A stretch of DNA of 64,000 nt from Chloroflexota bacterium (GTDB taxonomy: Bacteria; Chloroflexota; Anaerolineae; Aggregatilineales; Phototrophicaceae), in contig JACAES010000031.1 in assembly GCA_013388735.1 (NCBI GenBank), positions 1 to 64,000 of the forward strand. The letters run 5' to 3'. The notes beneath the pieces are model-generated. The model was given only the letters and a program-made list of their open reading frames with translations. It was not told the origin of the DNA and did not search any database. Below, piece after piece: positions 47,568 to 61,082 of the stretch (position 1 is its first letter; each line of letters opens with the position of its first letter). The position numbers were made by a program, and so were the translations under genes.

Positions 47568-48755
47568 ATGGTAAATTTGTTATGGAGCATCGCAGCTCAA
47601 CAAATTCGAGAGTTCGATCAAAATGTCCGGCTGGTCATCGTCCATCCAAATTGCGTCGGCCAGCATCACCTCTTCAACATATTGTTTCAAAACGACAAAT
47701 CCATATACATGCGTTTTGACAAGAGCGGCCTCACGCACGAACAGCTTAGGGATCAGTTAAAGGATGCCCTGGCAAGGCAGGAAGCCAGCGTTGAAAAAGC
47801 CGAAACCATTGTGCTGGATGAGGGCGACCGGGCATCGTCGGACAGCCTGGGGGCGTTCGTGCTGGAGCTGCTGGGCCGGATGCAAACGGGGCGCATCGTG
47901 CTTGTTACGCGGGAAGTGCCGGGCTTCGTGCTGGACTCTGCCGAGATTCGCAAGCAGACCTGTTTCGTCCCGGTGAATAAACAACTGATGCTTTCCGACT
48001 ACGCGCGTCTGGACGAAAAGACGGCGTTCCTGGAAGTGCGCGCGCTGGGCAGCGGTCGGGTGACGCTGAACGGTCGCAGCATAGATGATTGGGACGGCAC
48101 GCTGCCGCGCGCCCTGTTTTACTATCTGGTTGACCGGGGCATGACCACCCGCAGCCAGATTTTTGAGACATTCTGGCCGAACCTCAGCACCCGCGAGGCG
48201 ACCAACGTTTTCCATGTCACCAAACGCAAAATCAGCGAAGTGCTGGGCGTGGACCTGACGACCTATTGGTCGGGATTTTACCGCATCGCCTCGAATATTG
48301 ATCTTCAGTACGACGTGTTTCTATTCACCGAAATGGTGCAGAACAGCGCCATCGCCGAGCCGGAGGAAGCATCGCGCCTGCTGACTTACGCGTTGTCGCT
48401 GTACCAGGGTGATTTTCTGAGGACGGTCGAGGCGGATTGGGTCAAACGCCGCCGTCAGGAAATGCAGCAGATGTATGGTGAGGCGTTGATCGGCCTGGGC
48501 AAACTGATGGAGCAGGCCGGAAAATCACGCGAGGCGTTGGGTTTGTACGTGCGTGCTTCGGCCACCAACCGCCATCGTGAAGACCTGGCACGCAGCATTA
48601 TGATGCTGTACCGGAATCTGGGTTGGCATGAAGATGCCATCGCCACGTATCGGCGGCTGGAATCCGAACTTGAAAGCGCGCTGGGAGTGTCTCCCGCGCC
48701 AACGCTTCAGGAACTTCTGGCGGAAATCCAGGCTGAAACCGAGCGTGTACATTAA
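47568..48755 (+). CDS. BTAD/SARP-type transcriptional regulator with degenerate N-terminal NTPase region
   Basis: The 395 residues end in a winged-helix DNA-binding domain (about 155-235, LPRALFYYLVDRGMTTRSQIFETFWP) and a bacterial transcriptional activation domain of helical repeats (about 245-390). Residues 20-140 look like a P-loop NTPase core whose Walker A is lost: the site reads IVHPNCVGQHH with no GKT. A Walker-B-like ETIVLDEGD remains. The ATG at 47568 with AAGGTG upstream is preferred to a GTG at 47559. It is a single gene with its own promoter, and the target is unknown. Confidence 0.8.
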   Translation: MVNLLWSIAAQQIREFDQNVRLVIVHPNCVGQHHLFNILFQNDKSIYMRFDKSGLTHEQLRDQLKDALARQEASVEKAETIVLDEGDRASSDSLGAFVLELLGRMQTGRIVLVTREVPGFVLDSAEIRKQTCFVPVNKQLMLSDYARLDEKTAFLEVRALGSGRVTLNGRSIDDWDGTLPRALFYYLVDRGMTTRSQIFETFWPNLSTREATNVFHVTKRKISEVLGVDLTTYWSGFYRIASNIDLQYDVFLFTEMVQNSAIAEPEEASRLLTYALSLYQGDFLRTVEADWVKRRRQEMQQMYGEALIGLGKLMEQAGKSREALGLYVRASATNRHREDLARSIMMLYRNLGWHEDAIATYRRLESELESALGVSPAPTLQELLAEIQAETERVH

Positions 48756-48793
48756 ACGCCGCGCGGCCAGGCTGCTCTGCCTTTGTCGCGGCA

Positions 48794-51253
48794 TCAGGTC
48801 GCGTCTTTCACTTCGGTAATGCGCGGTTGGTAGTTGACCACTGCTGCTACACGTTCTTTTGAACGCAGTGAGATTATAATGTCCCCGCCAGGCTTGCCGC
48901 GCCCAACCTGGGGCGCGCGCCCCAGTCGCATATATAGCGGTTTGTTCCGGTTGGTCAGGACGATGATATTATCATCCTGACGACCGATTGCCGCCGCCGC
49001 GATCTCCAGGCTGTCTTTGGGCAGGCGCATGGCGATCACGCCGCTGCCGGCTCGCCCCTGGGATGGATATTCCGCCGCCGGCGAGATTTTTGCCACGCCG
49101 TCGTCGGTGATCGTCCATACATACTGATTGTCAGCCGCGATCATGGCGCCGACCACACGGTCGCGCTGCCCGGATAATTTGATGCCGCGCATCCCGCCTG
49201 CCGGCAGGGTAGTCGGGCGCACATCGTTTTCGCTGAAACGAATGGCCTGCCCCTGGGCAGTGACCAGGATGATTTCATTTTCACCCGAAGTCAGCAGCAC
49301 CCAGCCCAGGCGGTCTTCTTCTTCAACGTCCATCACGGTGAAGGCGTTGGCGCTCAAGCCGGGCAGGTCTTCCAGCCTCAGTCGCTTGACTTCTCCGGCG
49401 TCGGTTGCCATCAGCAGGAAACCCGTTTCCAGGCCGCTGGGCAGACTGAGGGCAGCCGTGATCTGCTGGCTGCTGTTGAGGGGAGACAGGCTGCTGAAAG
49501 ACACCCCTTCGGCGGGGTCGTTGACCTGCGGAAGTTGGTGAACGGGGATTGTCGCGCACTGGCCGTCGGCGGTAAACAGATACAGTGCATGTGTCGTATT
49601 ACTCGCCAGCACAAGACGCGGCGGCTCTGTTACATCCGCCGTAACTTTCGGCGGCACATTTTCAAAGCTGCGGCCTAATTTGCCCTCGACTGTAAGCGTC
49701 ACCCAGGTGTCATCGGCAGGCATCAGGAATTCCGTCACGCTGTCCGCCGAGGCTGTGTCGTCCACGATGATAGTGCGGCGGGGATCGTTGTAGGCGTTTT
49801 TGATGAGGCCCAGTTCTTCAGCGATGACATCCCGCATCTTCTGCGGACTCTTGAGCAGCCCCTCCAGATACTTGATGAGTTTGAGTTTTTCCTTGTATTC
49901 CTCTTCGATTTTCTTACGTTCCAGCGCGGCCAGCCGACGAAGCTGCATGTCCAGGATGGCTTGCGCCTGGATGTCGTCTATGTGCAGCAGCTTTTTAAGG
50001 TTGGCGCGGGCAGTTTCGACGGTCTGCGATTTACGAATCGTCGCAATCACATCATCAAGCGCGTCCATGGCTTTGAGCAGCCCTTCCAGGATGTGGGCGC
50101 GATCCCTGGCGCGTTGAAGTTCATATTCGCTGCGCCGGCGCACCACTTCCAGACGGTGATCGAGATAAACCTTGAGCGCCTGTTTGAGCGTGAGCAGACG
50201 CGGTTCATTGTCCACCAGCGCCAGCATGATGATGCTGAAGGTTTCCTGAAGTGGGGTAAGCTGGAACAGCCGCGCCAGGATAGGCGTGGCCTCCGCCCCG
50301 CGCTGAAGTTCGATCACCAGACGCAAACCCTGCCGGTCGGATTCGTCACGCAGGTCGGCGATTCCTTCCAGCTTTCCTTCGCGCACCAGCGAGGCCACCC
50401 GCTCGATCAGCGATGCTTTGTTAGTCTGGTAGGGTAGTTCGCTGACGATAATGCGCGATTTGCCGCGTCCCATATCCTCGACATGGACTTTGGCGCGGAC
50501 GGTAATTTTGCCGCGTCCGGTGGCGTAGGCCGATGCCAGCGTGTCTTCGCCGTTTTCCTGCCCGTCAATGTGCCGGTAGACCAGGCCGCCAGTCGGGAAG
50601 TCCGGCCCTTTGATGAAGCGCATCAGGTCTTCCACGCCGATTTCATCGAGTTTGTTCCAGTTGTTCAGCATGAAAACCAGCGCGTCGCAGACTTCGCCCA
50701 GGTTATGCGGCGGGATATTGGTAGACATGCCGACGGCGATGCCGGACGAGCCGTTGACCAACAGATTGGGAAAGCTGGACGGCAGCAAAACCGGCTCTTT
50801 GAGGCTGCCGTCGAAGTTTTCGACGAAATCCACCGTGTTTTTGTCAATATCAACCAACAGTTCCTCGCCGATCTGCTCCATGCGCGCCTCGGTGTAACGC
50901 ATGGCCGCCGGGCCGTCGCCATCAATACTGCCGAAGTTGCCCTGTCCATCAATCAACCCGTAGCGCATGGAGAAGTCCTGCGCCAGACGCACCATCGCCT
51001 CGTAGACGGCGGCATCACCATGCGGGTGATATTTGCCCAGCACCTCACCGACGATACGGGCGCTTTTTTTATACGGTGTGTCGGCGCGGATACCCATGTC
51101 GTGCATGGCGTACAAAATGCGCCGGTGGACGGGTTTGAGGCCGTCCCGCGCATCGGGCAGCGCACGCGCCACGATGACGCTCATTGCGTAATCCAGGTAA
51201 GCATCGCGCATTTCCTGGCCGATGTTCACCTGGCGTACTGTGCCGTTGGTCAT
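48794..51253 (-). CDS. gyrA: DNA gyrase subunit A (type IIA topoisomerase A subunit)
   Basis: Cuts and reseals DNA to introduce negative supercoils together with GyrB. The 819 residues have the catalytic tyrosine Y120 ([10 protein letters not shown]), HPHGDAAVY in the quinolone region, and a C-terminal six-bladed propeller (about 500-810). The start MTNGTVRQ with AAGGAA upstream is preferred to the ATG 42 bases earlier. The GyrA box expected in the first blade is not seen there; only a related [10 protein letters not shown] occurs in a later blade. ParC is therefore an alternative name. No gyrB lies nearby. Confidence 0.9.
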   Translation of the reverse strand: MTNGTVRQVNIGQEMRDAYLDYAMSVIVARALPDARDGLKPVHRRILYAMHDMGIRADTPYKKSARIVGEVLGKYHPHGDAAVYEAMVRLAQDFSMRYGLIDGQGNFGSIDGDGPAAMRYTEARMEQIGEELLVDIDKNTVDFVENFDGSLKEPVLLPSSFPNLLVNGSSGIAVGMSTNIPPHNLGEVCDALVFMLNNWNKLDEIGVEDLMRFIKGPDFPTGGLVYRHIDGQENGEDTLASAYATGRGKITVRAKVHVEDMGRGKSRIIVSELPYQTNKASLIERVASLVREGKLEGIADLRDESDRQGLRLVIELQRGAEATPILARLFQLTPLQETFSIIMLALVDNEPRLLTLKQALKVYLDHRLEVVRRRSEYELQRARDRAHILEGLLKAMDALDDVIATIRKSQTVETARANLKKLLHIDDIQAQAILDMQLRRLAALERKKIEEEYKEKLKLIKYLEGLLKSPQKMRDVIAEELGLIKNAYNDPRRTIIVDDTASADSVTEFLMPADDTWVTLTVEGKLGRSFENVPPKVTADVTEPPRLVLASNTTHALYLFTADGQCATIPVHQLPQVNDPAEGVSFSSLSPLNSSQQITAALSLPSGLETGFLLMATDAGEVKRLRLEDLPGLSANAFTVMDVEEEDRLGWVLLTSGENEIILVTAQGQAIRFSENDVRPTTLPAGGMRGIKLSGQRDRVVGAMIAADNQYVWTITDDGVAKISPAAEYPSQGRAGSGVIAMRLPKDSLEIAAAAIGRQDDNIIVLTNRNKPLYMRLGRAPQVGRGKPGGDIIISLRSKERVAAVVNYQPRITEVKDAT

Positions 51254-51430
51254 AGAAAATTCCTTAGAAGCATCATTTGGTTTGTGATTGACCATGATTT
51301 TATGCTGCTCATTCTAGGGGTACGCGGGTTGACTGTCAAACGTTGAACTTCTGTTCTATTGTACCACAGGATTGTAACCTACGCTTGGCCGACTTCTGAT
51401 CGCTTTTTCATAGCCTGAAGCGAGGGTGTG

Positions 51431-51439
51431 TGGTAGTAT
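51431..51439 (+). promoter_or_regulatory. Extended -10 just upstream of the glycosidase lipoprotein
   Basis: TGGTAGTAT is an extended -10 (TG-n-TAGTAT). The expected start of transcription is within a few bases of the ATG at 51449, which has no ribosome site, so the message may be leaderless. Confidence 0.4.
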
Positions 51440-51448
51440 GGCTTCCCT

Positions 51449-52906
51449 ATGATAAACCAGAGACAACGAACGGTTCTCATCATCGGTCTGGCTCTTTTGC
51501 TGGCGGCCTGTCTGCCGCAAGAGCCAATCTACATCTATATCACGCCGACGCCGGAGCCGGGGACGCCCGTTCCAACCGTTGAGGCGACGGAAGCGCTGAC
51601 GGTGTTGGTTCTGTCAGATAACCCGGCGCCGACGCCTACGCCGACATCTGCCTCGGTGTCCAGCCCCGGCGACCCCACGCCGACTGTTCTGGGGGCGGTA
51701 TTCGAGCCGGGTTATACGCTGCCGCCGACCAGCACGCCTTCGGCTACCAGCGCACCGACGATCGGGCCCAGCGCGACTCCACATGGCCCGACTTCGACGC
51801 CGCTGCCGGGCCTTGACCCGAACCTCATGGGCATCCAGCTTGACCCAACGCTGAATCAGGATGACTGGAATCTGGCGATGCAGGACATCCGCCGCCTGGG
51901 CGTTAAATGGCTGAAGGTTCAGGTAGCATGGGCGATGCTGCAACCCAACGGCGCGGACGAAATCAGCGAGGACTTTCGGCGGCTGGAAATTTATCTGGAG
52001 ACGGCCAGCAACGACGGCTTGAACATCCTGGTCAGTGTGGCGAAAGCGCCTGCCTGGGCGCGCGATACGCAGGCCGAAGACGGCCCCCCGCGTGACCCGA
52101 ACGCGCTGGCCGCTTTCATGAGCCTGATGCTGCGCGAGTTTGGTACGGCGGTGGACGCAGTTGAGGTGTGGAACGAGCCGAATCTTCAGCGCGAGTGGCA
52201 GGGCAAACCGATGAACGGCGGCGAGTATATGAACCTGTTCCGCCCGGCTTACGAAGCCATCCGGCGGTATTCGGCAGACATCACCATTATCACCGCCGGG
52301 CTTGCGCCGACGGGCGACAATACCGGTTCGGTGGATGACCGGACGTATTTGCAGCAGATGTACAATGCTGGGCTGGCGAGTTATGGCGATGTCGCCGTCG
52401 GGATACATCCCTATGGATGGGGGAATGCGCCGGATGCGCGCTGCTGTGACCTTAATCCTGAACCCGGCTGGGATGATGATCCACACTTTTTCTTCCTGAA
52501 TAACCTGGAAGATTACCGCGCCCTGATGGTGAACAACGGCCACGCCAGCGCGCGCCTGTGGGCGACCGAATTCGGGTGGGCGACCTGGGCTGACCTGCCG
52601 GGCAGCGCGCCTGAACGCTGGATGGAATCAGACTATGTGGACGAATGTCAGCAGGGCGATTACATCGTGCGTGCATTTAAGTTTGCACAGGAGCAGGATT
52701 ACATCGGGCCGATGATTCTATGGAATCTGAACTTCGGCATGCTGGCCGGGTTGGTCGAAAGCGGAGACGAACGCGCCGGCTACAGCCTGATTATCCCGCG
52801 CGGCATCCGTGAGCGCGCTGCCTACTGGATGCTCTACGATGCCATCAGCACCGATATTCCGCAGTTGGAGTCCTATTCTGTCTGCCCCGGTTCTGGCGGT
52901 GAGTAG
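51449..52906 (+). CDS. Lipoprotein with GH-A clan glycoside hydrolase-like domain
   Basis: The 485 residues start with a lipoprotein signal peptide (lipobox LAAC, cysteine 21). A Thr/Pro-rich spacer (about 30-120) leads to a TIM-barrel domain (about 125-470). WNEPN holds a likely acid/base glutamate and ATEFGWA a likely nucleophile glutamate, the arrangement of clan GH-A (GH5/GH39-type) retaining glycosidases. The substrate is not predicted. The domain would sit outside the membrane. A palindromic terminator follows. Confidence 0.82.
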   Translation: MINQRQRTVLIIGLALLLAACLPQEPIYIYITPTPEPGTPVPTVEATEALTVLVLSDNPAPTPTPTSASVSSPGDPTPTVLGAVFEPGYTLPPTSTPSATSAPTIGPSATPHGPTSTPLPGLDPNLMGIQLDPTLNQDDWNLAMQDIRRLGVKWLKVQVAWAMLQPNGADEISEDFRRLEIYLETASNDGLNILVSVAKAPAWARDTQAEDGPPRDPNALAAFMSLMLREFGTAVDAVEVWNEPNLQREWQGKPMNGGEYMNLFRPAYEAIRRYSADITIITAGLAPTGDNTGSVDDRTYLQQMYNAGLASYGDVAVGIHPYGWGNAPDARCCDLNPEPGWDDDPHFFFLNNLEDYRALMVNNGHASARLWATEFGWATWADLPGSAPERWMESDYVDECQQGDYIVRAFKFAQEQDYIGPMILWNLNFGMLAGLVESGDERAGYSLIIPRGIRERAAYWMLYDAISTDIPQLESYSVCPGSGGE

Positions 52907-52929
52907 ACCGGCGGGTATTTAAAAACGAA

Positions 52930-52954
52930 CGGGGCGGGTTTCAAACCCGCCCCG
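52930..52954. terminator. Bidirectional terminator between the glycosidase gene and rpoC
   Basis: A 12-base-pair perfect palindromic stem: CGGGGCGGGTTT at 52930-52941 and its complement at 52943-52954, separated by one base. In practice the loop opens a few A-T pairs. Convergent with rpoC. Confidence 0.65.
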
Positions 52955-52985
52955 GCGATTCAACCTTCCTGACAGGAAACCGCGC

Positions 52986-57563
<4,578 letters not shown>

Positions 57564-57660
57564 AGCGTGTCCTCCTCTGCGCTGAAAAGCTATTCAGAAT
57601 GTGGGCGGTTTGACTTCCAACAAGCCGAACGTGGAGTTTGTAAAGACCCACCAACGATGA

Positions 57661-57693
57661 AACAGCGAATGGATGATATTTTCCATCGCTGTT
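57661..57693 (-). promoter_or_regulatory. Stable hairpin in the rpoC leader
   Basis: AACAGCG-A-ATGGA (57661-57673) pairs with TCCAT-CGCTGTT (57682-57693) over 12 base pairs with a single bulged base and an 8-base loop. It lies inside the transcribed leader of about 165 bases, about 100 bases before the rpoC start. No T-run follows, so a terminator is unlikely. A control element for rpoC is possible. Confidence 0.45.
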
Positions 57694-57735
57694 ATAGGTT
57701 CGTGATGAGCATATATGTGATCATTTGTAGGAAAG

Positions 57736-57764
57736 ATTGTATGGGGTTTTTAATCTACTGTCAA
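57736..57764 (-). promoter_or_regulatory. rpoC promoter
   Basis: On the minus strand a perfect TTGACA (57759-57764) lies 17 bases before TACAAT (57736-57741). The -35 is one arm of the inverted repeat TGTCAA-N8-TTGACA (57759-57778), a possible operator. Between rpoC and the next gene (57564-57865) only this promoter, the leader hairpin and the terminator at 57827 are seen. Confidence 0.7.
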
Positions 57765-57826
57765 GTGGCAGTTTGACAAAATAACCCAGTATAACAGCCT
57801 AACACACTTTGCGATTCTTATCAAGA

Positions 57827-57853
57827 AGGGGCGGGGTGCAATTTCCTGCCCCT
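57827..57853 (-). terminator. Terminator of the 57866-58891 gene
   Basis: A 9-base-pair stem with one G-U pair (AGGGGCGGG at 57827-57835 and CCTGCCCCT at 57845-57853) starts 12 bases after the stop, followed on the minus strand by TCTTG. Confidence 0.55.
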
Positions 57854-57865
57854 CTGGGTATCAGG

Positions 57866-58891
57866 TCAGATGCGGATTACCGTGCCGCAGTAGGGGCATT
57901 CAACCTCGGTCTGCCCGGCCACCAGCCGGGGTAACTGGCCGTTGCAGACATGGCAGGCGGTCGGCGCGCTGCGCAGTTTTTCGATCAGCTCTGGGTCGGG
58001 TTGGCTGGCGCGTTCGTTTTTGGTTTCGCCGCTGAGCATTCGTTTAAGTTCCCGCGTCCAGTATTTGCAGTCTACGCCGCCCTTCACTTCGACCGTGATT
58101 TTTGAATAGGGCGCACCCTGCCCAAGCGTGAAGTGCAGCATATCCTTGCCACCCAGCAGCCCTTTGTTTTCCGGCGTCACATCCTCAACCGCGCTCAGCG
58201 GCACTTCCCATTCCACTTCCTGGACATTCTGGCCGCGTTTAAACAGGCCGCCGCCGACCGTCTCTTTTTGCTCGAAGATCAGGCGCTGGTCGGTCAGGAA
58301 CAGAATGCCGTCCGGGTCCTGTTTGCCTTTACCGCTGGCGACCCATTCCGCTTTCGCCGCCAGGAAAAGCGCCTCGGTGGGGTAGAAACTGAAGCTGGCC
58401 TCTTCCTTCTGCTGCATAAACCATTTCGCTTCTTCGATCTGTGCTTTGGTGGTTTGCAATTCGCGCTCAATCGGCTCGAACAGGCTGCGGATGCGGTTTT
58501 CGGCGGCTTCCACTTTTTCCTGAACGGTATTCAGCGTGCTTTCCAGGCTGGTGATGGACGGAAGGGTAGGGCGGAAATCAATCTGCCGGACGGCGGCTTC
58601 GACATGTTTCATGTGCTGGCGAAGTTCTTCAACCTCCTGGTTGAGTGTGTGGTGGATGCGTCCCTGGGTTTGTGACCACTGCTCGGCCATCACCTGCGCT
58701 TTTTTCTCCAGGAAGGCACGGTAGACGTAACCTCGGCTGCGGATGTCCTCGATCATACCCGGCAGCCGGTTGAGATCGGTCGTGACCGTGCTGATGCGGC
58801 TACTCAGGCCGGAAAGGTTGACGCGGTCGAGGAACTCCTCGTAACGCTGCTTGAGTTGTGCGACTTTTTGGCCCAGGTTCTCGGTACTCAC
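57866..58891 (-). CDS. Unknown protein with coiled coil, GRAM/PH-like domain and C-terminal zinc ribbon
   Basis: The 341 residues show a long helical, coiled-coil-prone N-terminal half (about 1-170, with heptad-like Leu/Ile/Val). A beta-rich region follows with GILFLTDQRLIFEQKE (about 195-290), typical of bacterial GRAM/PH-like domains. The C-terminal zinc ribbon has two pairs: CHVC near 315 and CPYC near the end. There is no membrane segment. The function is unknown; the layout suggests a cytoplasmic adaptor. GTG start, with AAGGAG 9 bases upstream. It lies between prfB and rpoC on the same strand. Confidence 0.75.
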   Translation of the reverse strand: MSTENLGQKVAQLKQRYEEFLDRVNLSGLSSRISTVTTDLNRLPGMIEDIRSRGYVYRAFLEKKAQVMAEQWSQTQGRIHHTLNQEVEELRQHMKHVEAAVRQIDFRPTLPSITSLESTLNTVQEKVEAAENRIRSLFEPIERELQTTKAQIEEAKWFMQQKEEASFSFYPTEALFLAAKAEWVASGKGKQDPDGILFLTDQRLIFEQKETVGGGLFKRGQNVQEVEWEVPLSAVEDVTPENKGLLGGKDMLHFTLGQGAPYSKITVEVKGGVDCKYWTRELKRMLSGETKNERASQPDPELIEKLRSAPTACHVCNGQLPRLVAGQTEVECPYCGTVIRI

Positions 58892-58925
58892 GGCATGCTG
58901 CTCCTTAGAGGGGGGGAATTAAATA

Positions 58926-60023
58926 TTAAGTGGTGGATTTTAGCGCGACCCTGAAACGAAGGTAAGAGTCCATAAAATCGTTCAGGCGGCCATCCAGGAC
59001 TGCGCTCGTATTGCCGACTTCGTAATCGGTGCGGTGATCCTTGACGAGTTGATAGGGATGCAGGACGTAGGAGCGAATCTGGTTGCCCCACTCGGCATTG
59101 ATGTTCTCGCCCTTGAGCGCGGCCAACTGCGCTTCCTGTTTTTTGCGTTCCATCTCAAACAGCCGCGCTTTGAGGATTTGCAGGGCGCGCTCGCGGTTTT
59201 GTAACTGGCTGCGCTGGTTCTGGCACTGGACGACCACGCCGGTTGGAATGTGGGTGATCCGCACGGCAGTATCGTTCTTTTGAACGTGCTGGCCGCCGGC
59301 GCCGCCGGCGCGATAGGTATCTATACGCAGGTCTTTCTCGTTGATTTCGATGTCGAGCTGGCCCTGAATATCCGGCCACAGTTCGACTTTGGCGAAGGAT
59401 GTGTGGCGGCGGTTGGAAGCATCAAACGGGCTGAGGCGCACCAGCCGGTGGACGCCCTGCTCGCTTTGCAGGTAGCCGTAGGCATACTCGCCCTTGACGC
59501 TCATCATCACGCTTTTAATGCCGGCTTCTTCGCCTTCGCTGCGCTCCAGAATTTCGACTTTATAGCCGTTTTCCTCTGCCCAGCGCAGATACATGCGTTC
59601 GAGCATCTGCGCCCAATCCTGCGAGTCTGTGCCACCCGCGCCGGCATGAATGGCGAGGATGGCGTTGTCACGGTCATACGGGCCGGAAAGCAGCGTTTGC
59701 AGCCCCATCCGATCTACGATTTCGGTCAGCGTGTTCACTTCGTTGGTGAGGTCGTCCAGCAGGCTTCGGTCTTCAATCAAGGCCAGTTCCAGCGCATCGT
59801 TGATGCGTTGAGCAAGGCCGTTCCAGCGATCAGCTTCTTCCTTCAGCCGGGCGATTTCCTGCATCGTTTTTTGCGCGGCTTCGGGGTCGTTCCAGAACTC
59901 GGTCGCGGCGGACTGTTCTTCGAGCTGGTGAATGCGCTGGATTTTGCCGGCGATGTCCAACTGCGCCATCAGCCCATCAATACGAGTTTTGAGGGTAGTC
60001 AACAGGCTGATTAAACTCTCCAT
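58926..60023 (-). CDS. prfB: Peptide chain release factor 2
   Basis: Releases finished proteins at UGA and UAA stop codons. From the ATG at 60023 the protein has 365 residues, the family norm. The stop-codon recognition motif is SPF (RLSPFDASN), and the catalytic GGQ is at 243-245. The region around residue 25, where many prfB genes need a programmed +1 frameshift, is read straight through (GLMAQLDIAG), so no frameshift is needed. An in-frame ATG at 60056 exists but lies 4 bases after a strong hairpin. AGGAGG is 16 bases from the preferred ATG, an unusually long spacing. Confidence 0.94.
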   Translation of the reverse strand: MESLISLLTTLKTRIDGLMAQLDIAGKIQRIHQLEEQSAATEFWNDPEAAQKTMQEIARLKEEADRWNGLAQRINDALELALIEDRSLLDDLTNEVNTLTEIVDRMGLQTLLSGPYDRDNAILAIHAGAGGTDSQDWAQMLERMYLRWAEENGYKVEILERSEGEEAGIKSVMMSVKGEYAYGYLQSEQGVHRLVRLSPFDASNRRHTSFAKVELWPDIQGQLDIEINEKDLRIDTYRAGGAGGQHVQKNDTAVRITHIPTGVVVQCQNQRSQLQNRERALQILKARLFEMERKKQEAQLAALKGENINAEWGNQIRSYVLHPYQLVKDHRTDYEVGNTSAVLDGRLNDFMDSYLRFRVALKSTT

Positions 60024-60060
60024 CGAATTTGTACCGAATCCTCCTGGTTCAACCATGATA

Positions 60061-60085
60061 AGGGGCGGGTTTCAGCCCCGCCCCT
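60061..60085 (-). terminator. Hairpin between ftsY and prfB
   Basis: A 9-base-pair GC-rich stem (AGGGGCGGG/CCCGCCCCT) with a 7-base loop begins 5 bases after the ftsY stop. On the minus strand only TTAT follows. It may end or attenuate ftsY transcripts before prfB. Confidence 0.5.
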
Positions 60086-60090
60086 ACGGA

Positions 60091-60993
60091 TTAAGTTTCA
60101 TCGAACAGGCTGCTGACAAAGTTTTCGGGACTGAACAATACGAGGTCGTTTACCCCTTCACCCAGGCCGATATAGTGTACCGGCAGCTTCAAGTCGTTAA
60201 AGACCGAAAAAACCATACCGCCTTTGGCCGTGCCATCCAGTTTGGTGACGACAACACCGGTGACGTCGACCATCTCACGGAACTTCTGGGCCTGCTGCAA
60301 GGCATTCTGGCCGGTTGTGCCGTCCAGCACCAACAGGACTTCGTGCGGCGCGTCCGGCACAACTTTGCCGGACACGGCCTTGATTTTGGCGAGTTCTTCC
60401 ATCAGGTTATAGTTGGTGTGCAGGCGACCGGCGGTGTCTACGATCAGAATATCATGGCCGCGCGCGTGGGCGGCGGCGGTCGCGTCGTAGACGACGGCGG
60501 CGGGGTCGGAACCGGGCTGCCCGGCGATGACCGGCACGCCGACCCGCTGTCCCCAGGTCTGCAACTGCTCGATGGCTGCCGCGCGGAACGTGTCTCCGGC
60601 GGCCAGCATCACCTTGCGCCCGGCGCGGTTCAGCCGGTTGGCAAGTTTGGCGATAGAGGTGGTTTTACCACTGCCGTTGACGCCGACGACCAGAATGATC
60701 GAAAGCGGGCGTCCGCTGATGTTCATCGGCGGCGGCGTGGTGAGAAGACCGCGCAGCGTTTCCTTGAGCGCGGTGTTTAATTGATCGGCGCGTGTGATGC
60801 CGTCACGTTTGACGCGCGCTTTCAGGTCGTCTATGATGCGGTGGGTGGCCGCAACCCCGACATCGGCCTGGATCAGGACGGCTTCGATGTCATCCCAGGT
60901 GTCGTTGTCCAGGTCTGAATTGCCGAGCAACTGCGAGATGCGTCCGAAAAATGACTGGCGTGTTTTCGCCAGGCCGCTGCGGAAGATGCCCAA
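60091..60993 (-). CDS. ftsY: Signal recognition particle receptor FtsY
   Basis: GTPase that docks the signal recognition particle and ribosome at the membrane. From a TTG at 60993 ([14 protein letters not shown] 8 bases upstream) the protein has 300 residues, a bare NG domain without the acidic A domain. The longer open frame to 61068 crosses the promoter and is not preferred. The G1 motif is GVNGSGKT at 104-111. DTAGRL, TKLDG and GLGEGVNDL complete the SRP-GTPase set. Confidence 0.95.
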   Translation of the reverse strand: MGIFRSGLAKTRQSFFGRISQLLGNSDLDNDTWDDIEAVLIQADVGVAATHRIIDDLKARVKRDGITRADQLNTALKETLRGLLTTPPPMNISGRPLSIILVVGVNGSGKTTSIAKLANRLNRAGRKVMLAAGDTFRAAAIEQLQTWGQRVGVPVIAGQPGSDPAAVVYDATAAAHARGHDILIVDTAGRLHTNYNLMEELAKIKAVSGKVVPDAPHEVLLVLDGTTGQNALQQAQKFREMVDVTGVVVTKLDGTAKGGMVFSVFNDLKLPVHYIGLGEGVNDLVLFSPENFVSSLFDET

Positions 60994-61039
60994 AGATGTG
61001 TTCTCCGGCTGCGCTTCTATCTGTACAAAATTCTCGTGC

Positions 61040-61045
61040 AGTATA
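61040..61045 (-). promoter_or_regulatory. -10 element for ftsY
   Basis: On the minus strand TATACT lies 17 bases after TTGTTT, a weak -35. The ftsY TTG is 46 bases downstream. Confidence 0.4.
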
Positions 61046-61082
61046 CACGCGGCAGGGGTGCAAAACAAGCCTACCCCTCAGT

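Noticed and set aside
57567-57776. Plus-strand 69-codon frame in the rpoC upstream region
   Set aside because: It lies over the rpoC promoter and leader hairpin and has no recognisable protein features.
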